The notes under the pieces are model-generated. The model had not been told where the DNA came from, ran no database searches, and saw only the letters and a program-made list of their open reading frames with translations. This document shows positions 35,157 to 47,454 of a stretch of DNA of 64,000 nt, in pieces. The stretch comes from Butyriboletus loyo (Eukaryota; Basidiomycota; Agaricomycetes; Boletales; Boletaceae), in contig JBBPSI010000019.1 of assembly GCA_038093515.1 (NCBI GenBank), forward strand, positions 175,151 to 239,150, in the 5' to 3' direction. Position 1 is the stretch's first letter; each line of letters begins with the position of its first letter. A program made the position numbers and the translations under genes.

Positions 35157-35903
35157 ATGATGCCTCCCAGAAAACGCACAATCCAATCCAAGCGTACCCC
35201 TCCCACGTCGCCCCACACCTCCACGTCGCATGCAGCAGTAGATCAGCAGCATCACCTCCGTCATACCGGCCCGAGCATCAGCAGCCGCGCCGGCGTCGGC
35301 ATTGCACCGCCCAAGCCTCCACCTGCGCACACTCCGCCAAAGCCCACTTCCGAGAGCCCGTCCACCCAGCAAGGCCCTCACGAACAGAAATCGCTCGCAG
35401 AGGTCTCTGCCCCCAGCACACGCACGCCACTCACCAAGTTCATATATGTCCTCCTCTTCTTGGCGTTCTTGCTCCTCGGGTGGTACGTCTACGGAATGGT
35501 GACGTTGCTCGAGAGGTTGAAAGACGAAGTCGGTTGGTGGAGTATTATCAAGGGTGACGCCGGAGGGATAATGCGGTGGGAGAGTGCGAAGTGGTGGGGG
35601 TTTGGATCGGATTGGTCAGGAGGGGCTGAGGGAGAAAAGGGAGGTGATTTGGAAGGCTCGTTGAACGCGCTTGCAGATGCGCTGGGTATCTCTCCGGTGC
35701 AAGTAGCGTCTGCGGTGAAACCGCTGATTCCAAAGGCGAGCTTGACGAGCATTGCATCAAAAGAAACAGGTGGTCTTGGGGCGGTCAGCATACTGTTCGA
35801 GGATACCATGCGAAACGACAGGGACAAGGCAGATACTACAGGGATCGCGGAAGAGTTTGCAGAAGGGCTGAGAAAGAGTTCGGACGAAGAGGCAGTCGTG
35901 TAG
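35157..35903 (+). CDS. Single-span membrane protein, unknown function
   Basis: One uninterrupted frame of 248 aa (two adjacent ATGs at 35157 and 35160). Residues 1-95 are Pro/Ser/Thr-rich and basic at the start; one membrane span lies at about 96-116 (FIYVLLFLAFLLLGWYVYGM); the rest is a soluble domain with a Trp-rich patch and an acidic end. No named domain recognised. The tight spacing behind iPGM and codon quality argue that it is real. Start site and any intron are not certain. Confidence 0.7.
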   Translation: MMPPRKRTIQSKRTPPTSPHTSTSHAAVDQQHHLRHTGPSISSRAGVGIAPPKPPPAHTPPKPTSESPSTQQGPHEQKSLAEVSAPSTRTPLTKFIYVLLFLAFLLLGWYVYGMVTLLERLKDEVGWWSIIKGDAGGIMRWESAKWWGFGSDWSGGAEGEKGGDLEGSLNALADALGISPVQVASAVKPLIPKASLTSIASKETGGLGAVSILFEDTMRNDRDKADTTGIAEEFAEGLRKSSDEEAVV

Positions 35904-37131
35904 GGTGGTATGGCTTAGTACCAGAATTGCCGATCATGTCACGAGTCTAATGTGTTCATGCAGTGTTTCGGAATATAGAGTGTGAGGTTCACTTGCTTTG
36001 GAAAGTTTATTGGATAGACGATCCTGTCGCGCGCTCAAAACCTTTACCATGGTCCGCTATATCATCGACATCGAACTCGATGTGAACACGACTACCGGCC
36101 CGAGAACATGTCAACACCGCCACCTGACCAGATCGTCTCGAAGAGCAATTGTCATTGCTATCTCACCGAAATGACTTGGACACTCACCTGAGGCCGAGGG
36201 TTCATCGAACGACCGAACCAACCTCCGACTCTGCGAGAATTGGAGTAATAGATTGTTCACTTCGCTCCAGGCCGTATCTGCCCCAAAAAACTCGTTCGGT
36301 GGGCACTTCCAGCGGGCTGGTCTTTCTCCATCCCCTATAGAGATCACCGCGAGTAATTTTGACTGTACACACCTACGATTCCGGTGACGTGGAGGCGACG
36401 CCGACGACCTATCTGTTGTGAGTTGTGTCGAAGTGCGGTCATTTGCATGGCGTAGTGCATATAGACGGCACCGGTATAATTTCAGCATCAACCCAGCCGA
36501 TCGTCTCGCGTTTCCTGGTCAGTCGTACCGATGTGTGGAGGAGAAGGTTTCTGAGTGACAGTATGAGTGCTGTGGCGGTGCATAGAGATCACGTGCATCG
36601 GGGACTGCCGAGCGAAGAAGAGCTGGAGCGTTCAATGATGTAATGTATGGTGGGGGAACCTCACACAATGAACCAGATACGGATTCGTTCTCGTGTCACC
36701 CTCTTACTGACCGAATTCGCATCCAAATTCACATGTGGTAGCAGGACGGTCTTGCTGGGTAACGGGAGGAACACGCGCTAGCGCGTCCCCGCCCGGCCAC
36801 TGCATATGTGAAGAGAAACACAGCTGCGGATGAGCAACAATGAGAAATGTTAAACCAGATAGACTATTCGTCCTTATGCCAGATGGTCTAGCACTTTGTC
36901 TTGTCATCAACACGTTTCTTGTTATTGAGGGAGCATAGTTCATGAGGGTTTCTGCGAATATAGTGAGTGGTAACTTCAACTTAAACTGAATTTGTGCGAC
37001 CTCGAGCAGCTTGGACATCGAGAAGCTGATAATTAGCAGCTTGGGTATCATATATAAATACCAAGATGGATCTTGAAACGGGAACGTAAAGCGTATGCAC
37101 AATGAAGATACGGAACTCCATCCTGAGCTAC
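35904..37131. other. Intergenic, unassigned open frames
   Basis: Minus-strand frames at 36,111..36,491 and 36,704..37,135 have no recognisable motif or linked exons. Nothing else is supported. Confidence 0.35.
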
Positions 37132-37831
37132 TCATGGACCTCCGCCCGATGCCGCTGCCGCCCGTCGCCTCTGCTCCGAGTCTTTGCGCAACTTTTCTAC
37201 ATATATAAACGTAAGGATGATGAGGTCCAACATGTGTTCTGCCTGTGGTGCAATTTCCAAGTAGGCACTTCTCCGCTTTCCTATGATCCCGAGAGTCGCT
37301 CTGTGGTAGCGTACAATTTCTGTCGGTAACGCGTCATCGAGAGAAAGCTGCGAAACCGGAAATGAGATATGCAACACGATCCAATCGAAACCCAGCGTTG
37401 ACACCTACCACGACGTCCCTGTTGTGCATGTCCCATCTATAACGACGACCATCAAGCCCGGTGAACGTGCGTTTCCTAAATCCCGAGCACGTCCAAGTGT
37501 GAGTGTCATCTATGATCCATCCCATGTGATAAGTAGCGACGTTATAGTCTCACCTTCCAAAGATCCCATGACGGGGCAGGAAAACGTTTGAATCCAGTTT
37601 CGTCCCTCCGATCGTGAAGACCGAGGACCCAAAACAATGCCAATCGATGCGACCCGCAACCTCAATGTGGTCATCCATCTCCGACTTGTTCGGCGTCGGC
37701 TCCACACGTCGACTAATGGTTGTCGTACGGACGCCTAGACGGAAAGGCGTGTCACTCTTGAACACGGGGAGTCCATGTTCGTCTGCGAAGACAGTGTTGC
37801 GGACGCTTTCGGAGGAGAGTGTGAGGATCAT
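37132..37831 (-). CDS. DUF6593 domain protein
   Basis: Basidiomycete-specific family of unknown role. Three exons joined by two introns (donors ggaag|gtgag and gacgtcgtg|gtagg). The protein starts MILTLSSESVRNTVFADEHG and carries the family series: RTTTISRRV, RIDWHCFGSSVF, FTGLDGRRYRWDM, YHRATLGIIGKRR, LEIAPQAEHMLDLIILTFIYVEK, ending in a Gly/Ala tail. About 200 aa, typical. No membrane span or signal peptide. It is intact. Confidence 0.85.
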
Positions 37832-38752
37832 GATGTGTCTGGTGTGTATTACTATGCGGGTTCGGAGAAGTGGCGGGTTAATTTACCTTTTGTGAGGGTG
37901 CTTGTGCTCTCCTTTTAACTTGCCCCGATCCGGAAGACTCGAGTTCACAAGCAGGGCGGTAGCGCGGGAACGTGGAGCCAACGAGGACTTTTACTCTGGT
38001 CATCAGTTGGGCATGCACAGTATAGTATCTAATTACTGCGGTGATACTGCCACAAACTAGATTCGGACATTTGAATGCTGTGTGAAGGAAAGAGCCCAAG
38101 TCGGAAAGGAAATGCGGCCGTTGAACCAGTGCCACCGTGACTGAGGGTCTTTTCCTAAGGAGATCTAGATAGAAATTTAGGCACAGGAATTGCGGAATGG
38201 CGTAACAGGTGCACACACTGCGCGCTGCCGTGTTTCCCTGTGTTTCCACCGCATTTCTTGGGTCTTTCTGCCGCGTTTTGTTGTGTTTCTGCCATTTCTT
38301 TTTCTACATGGCTGTACTGTACTACAAGCTACTTACCTTGCAACTGTAGTGATGTGCCGGCCCGGTTTGGGCCTGTCGATCTCGCAAGCCCTACCAAGGG
38401 CCCAGGCCCAGCTCGGGCCGGGGCTCGCCGTATATCATGATCGCGCTGTCACTAGCTCGCCCATACTCACGCAGGACCCTACACAAACAATTCGTTCGTG
38501 GTGGATCCCGCGTGTGTTGTGACGAGGTGGGTGAGGCATTTGGGACATGGCTAGGTGGTGGGATTGCCTGGGATGTGTTGGCCACTGGTGGTGGTAGTGG
38601 TAATGGTGGTGAGTGGGACATGGCTAGGTGGTGACGAGCGCGCGAGCGCATTTATTCGCCCGCTCGCCCGACTCATGTTTGGCTAAGTGAGGGACATGCC
38701 TGTGTGAGGTTGAGGTTAAGTTGGACGCATCGAACGCGTTGGCTGGTGGTGG
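37832..38752. other. Intergenic, low-complexity
   Basis: Contains GGT-rich simple sequence and an exact 20-bp direct repeat (tgggacatggctaggtggtg) at about 38,544 and 38,614. No gene recognised. Confidence 0.4.
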
Positions 38753-39254
38753 TCACAGCGATGGTGGTGGTGGTGGTGGCAGCGGGTGGACTCGATGGTG
38801 GCAATGGGGTCGGGTAGTATCTCGTAGCACAGTGGTACAGGTGGTGACAAGGGCACGAGCAAAAGTCCCATTCTCGTCTTCAGCGCAGGTCCAGGTGTCG
38901 ACCAACGTGCTGGTGATGGATGTGACTTGGTCAATCTCTGTCACCGAGGCCCTGCCAGAGGCAGCGGCGACACCTACAAGTTGACAGTATCCGATATACG
39001 CACACATTGCATTTATCCCATCGCTTGTTGTCCTGTGGGGGATCCAGATCATCATAGCTAACATAATGGGCGGCTTCGGTGCCTGTGCGGGTGAGCATAG
39101 AGGAGCCTTGAGGCTTTGGGTGGCCAAGACGGACCTGCGTTGCTGAGGGCGCTGTCGGAGAGACGGCCCGGGTGGGATTGGCATTGGTCATGTTTGGGTC
39201 GTCTGCGCCATGGGGATGAGAGGGAGGTGGAGATGGAGATGCTTGTGTCGTCAT
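38753..39254 (-). CDS. Possible Pro/Ser-rich hypothetical protein
   Basis: A frame starting MTTQASPSPPPSHPHGADD at 39254 and another ending in a Pro run at 38753 may be two exons of one gene, but I could not fix the junction. Both have biased composition. It lies head-to-head with the ketoacyl reductase gene. A chance open frame in C-rich DNA is a real alternative. Confidence 0.25.
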
Positions 39255-39570
39255 CCGAGAAAGAGGCAGAAGCGAAAGAAAAGAAGGTACCGACGGAGGA
39301 TTTGGGACCAATGGTGGATGGGTGGCGAGAGGCGAGGATCGGGGAGGGATATTTGGACGCGAGTTTAGCGGGCTGGCGCAACTTTTTCTGTAGGCTTTAG
39401 AGAAACGGCTGTAGTCACGTGAGAGCTCGGCCAGCGTTTTTCAAGTTGAGCACGCCCATTCACCAAGTACAAACGACTAGCATTAAACATTTACCGCTCG
39501 TGCAGCATCAACAAAAATGGAATTTAGTGGAATAAGCGAAATACGCGAAATACGCGCGCAGCCGCAAGGT

Positions 39571-39756
39571 ACTCGAAACACCCGATGCACGCGAAAAAAG
39601 CGCCGCCTACCAGGAATTCCCACGCCGTCGTCCGTTAACTTTATAGAAGATACGCGCACACCCGAAGATTAGTCGATACACCCGGCACACCCGAAACACT
39701 CGAAAAAAGCGTCGCCTACTCTCACTTTCCCCCGCCGTTCTCCGTTAACTTTTTAG
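39571..39756. repeat. Tandem direct repeat in the KAR promoter
   Basis: Two units of about 76-86 bp (39571..39646 and 39671..39756) share cgaaaaaagcg.cgcctac and ccg.cgt.ctccgttaactt blocks. Shorter acgcgaaat units precede them. They end about 100 bp before the KAR start codon. Confidence 0.65.
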
Positions 39757-39854
39757 ATGTTTACGACTTGCCTTCGTACATGGATTTCTGAACGAGGTCT
39801 GTCTGCCTTTGAATGCGTTCTTTTCACGCCTTTCAACGCTGGTTTATAGTCACT

Positions 39855-41169
39855 ATGTGTCCATGGACATTCGGTCTAGTTCTCTCTGTTGGTGCATTCA
39901 CGGCGGCGCGCTTCTTGTTCAAGACATGGCTTGTCCTCGCCCAAACCTTTGTCTTACCTGGTAAAAACGTGCGTCTGTCTGGTGGACACGCTAACACGAG
40001 GCTAACGCGTTCCTGATTTCTTAGCTCAAAAATTTTGGTGCCACGAAAGGCGCATGGGCAGGTTCGTGATATTCTAAATTTGACCCTGATTTATTCAAAC
40101 ACAACATCACTCTAGTCGTCACCGGTGCATCCGATGGTATTGGGAAGGAATTTGCACTCCAGTTGGCCGCCGGCGGTTTCAATATCCTGCTCGTCGCTCG
40201 CAATGAGGCGGCGTTGGCTTCTGTTGCAGCTGATATTGGTGCGTCCTTTTCTTTTTTGACGCGCATATACATGGCTCACTGCCCGCTTGTAGCGAAGAAG
40301 ACGGCAGGCAAAGTGGAGACTCGAATTCAGTTGATTGATTTCACCAAAAACGATTCGGCGGCGCTGAATGCGTTTAAATCCGTCGTCGGTGGCTTGGATG
40401 TCGGTGTCCTCGGTCAATTCTCTCCCCTGCTCTCCACTCCCGCTTGCCCGACTGACGAGCGACGTTGATGACAGTGAACAACGTTGGCAAGTCGCATACG
40501 ATACCGACATATTTCGCCGAGACAACGGAACAAGAAAGCGAAGACATCGTGACGATTAATGTCAACGGCACCGTGCGTGTCACGCACGCGGTGCTTCCTG
40601 GCATGATACAACGGTTAGTAGTCCCTCTCGTTGCATATCCAACGATACGGACATGGGTATTGGTTGTAGAAAACGCGGATTGATTTTGAACATGGGATCT
40701 TTCGCTGGCCAGGTCGCTTCTCCTATGCTTGCCACCTACTCGGGTACCAAAGCGTTCGTAGCGGCCTTCACAAGTGCACTCGCAGAGGAAGTCCGAGCGC
40801 ATAACATCATCGTCCAGAATCTAAACACGTACTTTGTCGTATGTATCTACTCCAGCATTCACTGCTTGCTTCATGCTTACTATAGGGCCCCAGGTCTCCA
40901 AAATGTCCAATATCCGTAGGTCGTCGATGTTGATTCCTACAACCGCAGACTATGTCCGCTCCGCGTTGAGTAAAATCGGCCTGTCATGCGGAGCAGCCTT
41001 GTCTGACCGACCTGATACCACCACACCATTCTGGAGCCATGCCTTACTCGACTATGTCATCCACGCCATCGGATGGAAATCCTTGTTCATCTCTCATACC
41101 CACACGACGCTCAAGGATACCCGTCGTCGGGCTTTGAGGAAGTTGGAGCGCGAAGCAAAGAAACAATAG
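39855..41169 (+). CDS. IFA38: Very-long-chain 3-oxoacyl-CoA reductase (KAR/Ifa38)
   Basis: ER short-chain dehydrogenase that reduces 3-ketoacyl-CoA with NADPH in the second step of fatty-acid elongation. Seven exons: 39855..39968, 40025..40061, 40116..40238, 40293..40412, 40475..40613, 40670..40838, 40894..41169, giving 325 aa. An N-terminal hydrophobic segment (about 5-32) anchors it. [18 protein letters not shown] is the cofactor fold, VNNVG is the NNAG-like motif, the catalytic Ser is in NMGSFAGQ and the YxxxK is YSGTKAF. The C-terminus is basic ([11 protein letters not shown]) like the Lys-rich ER-retention tails of this family. Intact. Confidence 0.94.
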
Positions 41170-43447
41170 AGGTGAATGGTTTGGACCGGACAATATCTTG
41201 TGTTGCACCCGGGGGCTCATCAATATTTCTTATTACCAATGCCACTTGTTCCAGTTTTTGTTTGCCCTGTCGTCGTCTGATTGTGAGATGAATACGACCG
41301 TCCAGCGGGGAAGCGGGTGCCGTTGTTTCCAGCGTTACCGATGTGTTATGAGAGATGCATTGCTGAGGGTGATACTATCTGCAAAGATGCAATGTAACAT
41401 TATCGCTTGACTACTCTACTACAAGGCCATTTAAGAGTTGTGATTGGACGATGGCCGGTAAAAAAGGAAACGAGTGAAGCCCATGCCAATGTGCTTTTCA
41501 GAAAGCTGATTGGTACCCTACTTGGGTTCGAGGTATTACATCCGAGACCAATCCGAGACCTATTCATTCGATCGGTGCTATTAACCATGGCCATGGTACT
41601 AAGTAAGTTTCCGGAGGACTTGGATCTCACGAGAAACAGGGTCGCATGCTCATATATATGCATACAGCATCGAGCGTTTTCAGGGATAGCCAATGATTCC
41701 GTGTGTATCCACTCTTGTACGGTACATCACAGTGCATGTGAATGGAACCACGATTTTTTTTACTCTCCATGGTTGACGGGAATGCATCACGCCGTCTATC
41801 GGCATCTACTCAATGCCCGTATAGGAGATTCAGTAAGAATTGAATTTATGAACTTACTTCGATCTGAATTGGAAGAGTTGGAGTTACTTGACGTGGACTG
41901 TTAATTAGAGAGCTCTAGAAATTAACCGACTCGGGACCTGCCAGTGGTCAGGCAGCTGAACCTTCTTGACCATGCAGGACCGCTGGAAACCCTTTTGCAT
42001 TGAATGAGTTGAACCCTCGGTGGACGGTAGCGGACCTGCAATATAGTTCCATCATTTCAAGTCGCCACGGATTACTGCAATGTGTCAAGGTGATTCACTT
42101 ACTTCTAGATCGTAACGTTTCGAGTTAATAGTTACTATGTAAAACCATTGAACCTACGTCGAGTGTCGAGCAGCATTAATATTGTCGTAACAATTTTGAC
42201 GAGTCCGTGTGCGAGTTCCGATGGATCTGGTTAGCCACTTCAAGATTAAGGGGATTACCTGATGGGCCCTCGCGCAGTTTTCTGCCTCGTGTATCATCGC
42301 TACTTGTCGAGAAATAATAACTCAAGGATTTTTCCGAGGATGAACAGTATATGTACAGATATAAAGTTCTTTGATGGCATGACCGTGGTTATGTAATGTG
42401 TATTTTGCACTTTGTCTGTTAGTGCTGCCGTCCGTCGCTTCCAGGGTGCCAGGGTCTCGAAATGCGCAGTGCCAGACATGATGTCTAGACGGCTTCCAAT
42501 GGACCAATGGACCAACTTGAATATTCTCTATTACCGCACGGCACTACTTGTAACTTGGGATTCCGCCACTGCCCTGTGCCCACCGCATGAATACGGCGGT
42601 GTACGCATTCCAGTAGAGGGGTACAAGTTTCAGGCCATAGACATCACTGTCAGTCAAAATCATGTGCTTCCCCGCAGCGGGGATGGTTTCATGGCTTTCC
42701 ACTGGCGCAGCCGCGGCTCGATCACTGCGTTGCGGGGTACAAAGATATGTAACACTCGAAGCTTCGACCTGAGACCAGGCCAGGCTCAGCGCTGCTTCAG
42801 CGACTCAACATGCCGACATTTACCGCCGCATTTTGAGCCGAGCACTTACACGGTGGTCGGCTGCCTGGCGCTAAAAATTATGGACATTGAAAAGGGCTGT
42901 TAAACAGTTACAATTTCAAAACAAGAAATGTTAAACATTTGGCACCGCCGTGCACAAGTGACTATTATGGTAAGACTAATAACAGCTGCGATCAGACGCT
43001 CGTGCCAAAACACTCGTCAAAAACGTTGTCAGCTACGTTTGTTCATTGTTATGACCTTCCCAACCTGATTCAAATTCACAGTTTGGTAACTCACGCCTTC
43101 GCCTCTGAGCGAGCCCGTGGCCAATCATGATTCATGAAAGCGATCACTGAATTCAATTCTTGCCTTGATCCAACTTAATCATCGCTAACTGAAACCTTTT
43201 CGCAGTCAACCTCTTACAGCATGACCTGTTATGGTACTTTTAAATAAGAAATCTCTTCGCGATCTGGCGGACTCGTACGAGAGGTTAGGGCCCACTTCGT
43301 ACCCATGTGATCCCATGAATTGGGAGGCTCAGGGCTCGGTGAATATATCTGCCCAACGAGTCGGGTCAGTCCCCGTCTCCATCCTCCCCCCGCCGAAGGT
43401 GTTCTTCAATCGTCCTGCCCTTCTTCACTTAGCAACCAGGACTCAGA
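41170..43447. other. Gene-poor stretch
   Basis: Contains a 165-codon open frame (41,407..41,904, +) and a 163-codon one (42,412..42,903, +), neither with motifs or splice partners. The segment 41,377-41,460 resembles 25,760-25,845 (shared cgcttgactactcta), so a dispersed repeat is present. Nothing else is supported. Confidence 0.4.
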
Positions 43448-45046
43448 ATGGGCTTGTATGACACAACCATCGGTGCGTGCAACGGGGTGTCCGTGTTGTG
43501 GAACGGATCGTATTGACGGGATCGAACGATAGGTGCACTCCTACTCGGCGTATTCTGTGAGTATCGATGCTCTTTATCGTCGACGTCGGTTTGGCGACCC
43601 CAACTGACCTGTTATGGATCAAGTCAATACCTTCTTGTATGGCCTCGTCACGTATCAGTTTGCGGTGTACTACCGGACGAGTGAGTAGAATTAGCAAAGA
43701 TCAGTCCACTATTACTCATACCCCGCTCCAGAATTCAATGATCGGCCAGTGATAAAGTCGGTCGTTCACCACTCCACGAATGTACAGTTTTGATGAATGA
43801 TTATAGGTATATGGTGTTGTTCCTTTTCCTTTTGGATACGTTCCACAGCGCATCGTGAGTACTGTTAATTCGCTAGTTGGGAAATAGCTCAATTGTTTCC
43901 GCAGAGCCATATATTTGGTGTGGACTTATACGTTCGTGGCCTTTTCAGCCTTCGTGACTACTCATGTTGAGTGCATTCCAGCGTTACGGACTATAATGAT
44001 CCGCCAGCTCTTGCACGTAAGTAATCATGCTGCCTATTCAGTCTGGCCCTAACGGCCGCCCTTGCAGTTGCTCAATGGCCGTACGAAGTTACCCCAATCT
44101 GTATCTCGCTTGCTGCCGTGGTGACGCAGATGTACCTAGGGTTCAGGCAAGTGTATAGACATACCAACGCGACCTCAAACTAAATCTCAGTATGTCATAG
44201 AATTTGGCGTCTCACCAACAGCAAGATCCTATATAGCGTGGTCATCGTGCTGTCGATTTCTTCGTTTATTCTGGGATTCGCTTGCAGCGTTGAGGCTTGG
44301 ATGATCTTGGTGTATGTTTCACGAATGAGACACTGTGTCAAACTGATCATCATTTTCTAGTTTGTCTGAGCTACCCCGTATTACGCCCACCGTGATCGCC
44401 TGGTTAGCCACGCAGGTCCTCGTGGACCTGTTCATCACCAGTACGCTCGTTTATTCCAAACATGAGATCACCACGTTTATCTATGATCACAAGTTACTTT
44501 GGTCCTCATCTTTACCCGTTCGCGAACCGGTTTCCGCAGAACGGATACAGTTCTCAACCGACTTATCCGCGGTGCCATCCAGACAGGTCTCTTCGCCGTG
44601 ATATTCACCTTGGGTGATTTGCTCTCTTTTACCGTTATCCCTAACACAGAGTTCTATGGCTTGTTTGCCTTCCCCATCGGTCGTATCTACACGAATGTGA
44701 GTACTGTCGGCATAACGAAGGTGTCCCGTCCACTGACTTGATTCCTTTCTTCTCCTTTTGGAAGACTCTCTTGGACCATCTTCTTTGCCGCGAGTCGCTC
44801 AAGGCAGAGTTGTGCGCCACGTTTACCACGAGCCAAATGGTGAGCTGCTTGCCTGCCTTGACATTATCGTCGCTCATCTTCGATCCCTCTTAGCTCCCTT
44901 CATTAAACTGGGCAGGCAATGATTCATCTTCGCAGTGTCAGTCGACGACCAGTGATCAACTTCATGTACAAAGAACCATCGATCAGAAGTGTGATCGCTC
45001 GATGTGTGAGAACGCACGAGACAAAGTTGGCTCGCTGCCGGTCTGA
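43448..45046 (+). CDS. DUF6534 multi-span membrane protein
   Basis: Agaricomycete membrane family of unknown function with about seven spans. Thirteen exons join in phase: 43448..43472, 43533..43556, 43624..43680, 43732..43756, 43808..43855, 43906..43932, 43982..44016, 44068..44146, 44201..44311, 44361..44440, 44494..44696, 44765..44839, 44894..45046, giving 313 aa. Family landmarks: TIGALLLGVFFNTFLYGLV, YYRTKFND, FLFLLDTFHSA, RIWRLTNSKI, SRTGFRRTDTVLNRLIRGA, LFAFPIGRIYTNTLLD. Intron 8 uses a GC donor (gcaagt). The soluble C-terminal tail is Ser/Gln/Asp-rich. No breaks. A slightly earlier start is possible. Confidence 0.85.
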
Positions 45047-45406
45047 GATGACATCTGGAGCCATGCTTTACAGGAAATTTCTTTTTGGGGTACAGGAAGG
45101 GTTTTTTTTTTTCTTAATGGCCTGCAACTTGGGCACTCATCACATCACTTCTGTTGGTCATTTCGCTATCACTCTCCTTTGTGTTTATACTAGGTTGTGT
45201 CTGGACTTGATTGGTTGGGCTACACCCTGGTGATATTTTTTGCCACGGGGTGGGTCCTGTTGGGCAGGATAGTCAGTTGTAGAATAGGTTTACTCCAAGT
45301 ATAGTACACTAGTTCATAATGATACCCTTGGTGCGCCTGCTTGGACTCTACCAATTCCGAAAATTGTTGTATCCCCAGCGGATATCCATCTTGGTGAAAA
45401 TCTTTG

Positions 45407-46225
45407 TGTTACAGTTTTACCCCTAAGCATACCCCACCACTCGTTTTCCCACGCTCACGCACCCCCCACCGCCCCGCCGCCTTGCGATGCCGCCCATCGC
45501 CCGCTCCTTAGTCGCATAGTGGACGTTATCCACTTCCCCGGTCGTTCCTGCAAGTCTCTGTGCCGTTGCACCGAGATAGCCCCTGTCTTCTCGCCCCGTC
45601 GGGCCGGACCCTCAGTTGAGCTGTCGCGTCCCTTCTTATTTGACCAATGACATTTCTTGCATCACGTGACTAGCACGTGATTAGATTACGACGTGTTCTT
45701 ACCTTCGCATCGAGACCTGTATCCAAGGGCTCCGCCGTTCGCGCACCCTTCGCCCTGTGGGGCTGGCCTCATGGACATTGTCACTTCACGTTCAGCACTT
45801 CTCATTCGCTGACGATGTCACCACCTTACTCGGAGCTTCGCTCCCTCGTTACCGGCACTTTGCCGCTTCTTCTTTCGCCGCTATGACTCGGACGGACTCA
45901 TAGCCCTCTGCCCTTCGCTGCCACGCACAGCTCGGTCTGTGCACGATGGACACTAGTATATATACTCGCACTTAGACTAGTATGAGTTCTTTAGCTAATT
46001 CTACGCATCTACCAAGTGCATAGTAATCTAGCAGTATACCCCATCTGCCGATAGAGCCGATAAGCTTCAGCTTGATCTCGTCTGGTCGCCACCTTACGAC
46101 ATCTCGCCGACACTTGCTCTGCAGAAGCCCGATAGCGTCGTCTACGCGAGTCGGCCATTTCCTCATTAGGCTCGAGCCCCTAGTCAAGTGCTCGCTGCTA
46201 GTTATTGTGCGCTATCAGCGTAACA
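45407..46225. mobile_element. Solo LTR, family A, 819 bp
   Basis: Bounded by tgttacag and gcgtaaca with a perfect 5-bp target duplication CTTTG (45402..45406 and 46226..46230). It splits the RT frame of Gypsy A. It is antiparallel to the copies at 51,917 and 62,704. Contains two cacgtg sites. Confidence 0.93.
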
Positions 46226-46230
46226 CTTTG

Positions 46231-47245
46231 AGCCTTTGAGGCGGTCAACAAGGTCAGAGATGAGGGGGAGAGTGTAGGCATTTTTGATGGTATGTGAGTT
46301 CAGGTACCTGTAGTCCTGACAAGGGCGTAGCGAGCCATCCTTCTTGGATACGAAGAAGAAGGGGGCTGCCTGAGGAGATTTGGAGGGAGTGATTTTTTCC
46401 GACTTGAGGTGTTCCTCGACAAAAGCTTTGCAGGCTTCTGACTCTTTCGGGTTCAAGGGGTAGACCTTGGCAACCTTCGGAATAAAGTCTTTGTCGAGGT
46501 CGATGGCGTGGTCGAAAGATCGGGACGGGGGTAGTTCCTCAGTGTTTTTCTTGTCAAAAACATCTGCAAAAGCGGCGAACAGGGTTGGGAGAACTGCTTT
46601 CTCCTTGACGGACTGAGCAGCGATCTCAGTGGCGATGGTTGCTTTTCTGACGGGGTGAGCTTCCCTTGCTGAAGCGTCTACACGCTTCTTCCAGAGCTTG
46701 GCGATCTTGGAGTCTGGGTCCAAGTCCAGGTACCATACGAGGTAGCATTGTGCGATTGCCTGAGGGGAGTCATGTCGGGGCTTCTTGATTTGGTCCAGGA
46801 GATCGATATGGCCAGTGGCCCAATCTATTACCGGGTTCGCTTCTCGTAGCCACGGTAATCCTAGGATCATGTTTTCTCGGCCTATGTTGAGGACTAGGAA
46901 GCTCCGTTCCTCCTTGGTTTCTCCAATCCTGATGGAGATGGTAACCTTGTGTCTGATGACTCCTCCTTGGTTGTTTGACCCGTCCACGTTCTGGGCACTA
47001 AGTGGTTTGGGTAGCCGTTCCATCGGCAGTCTCTTTTGCTTCACTAGATCTCGGTCTATGAAGCATCCGCTTGTGCCACTGTCCACCAGGGCGAATGTGT
47101 CGACGATTTGTCCCCCTTCGTGTGCGAATAAAGATACTGGGACTCGTATTGATTGCACATTGGGATTGGATAAAACTACAGGGGCGATTACATGGAGAGG
47201 TGAAGACGTCGAAACTTCCCTCTCTTCTAAAAATCCTTCGGCCAT
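46231..47245 (-). pseudogene. Gypsy A pol fragment: aspartic protease and RT start
   Basis: An open frame of about 340 codons. The protease site is TFALVDSGTSGCFIDRDLVK (DSG catalytic triplet), followed by NMILGLPWLREANPVIDW. The RT part begins VYPLNPKESEACKAFVEEHL and runs through FFFVSKKDGSLRPCQDYRYL, stopping at DRLKG where the solo LTR interrupts it. RT catalytic YMDD, RNase H and integrase are missing. Confidence 0.9.
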
Positions 47246-47454
47246 TCTTCGGCCACCTTAGTTGCTGCGATGGGCAGCCTTTCTTCATCTTCATTGAAGC
47301 ACGCCTTGAGGACATTCAAGATGTCTTCTTGCTGGGTGCCTCGACCTTTCAACTTGGACAAGTAGTCGACAAGTGGGGAGGACTTTGGTTCGGGGGGTGA
47401 GACGACGGCAGCGCATGCGCGCTGAGGGTTGCGAGGGGGACAAGGAGGCGGTCC

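Noticed and set aside
41407..41904. 165-codon plus-strand open frame
   Set aside because: No family motif, mixed hydrophobicity without domain pattern, and it overlaps a dispersed repeat. Too weak to call a gene.
42412..42903. 163-codon plus-strand open frame
   Set aside because: No motif, no splice partners and no conserved-looking blocks; length alone is not evidence here.
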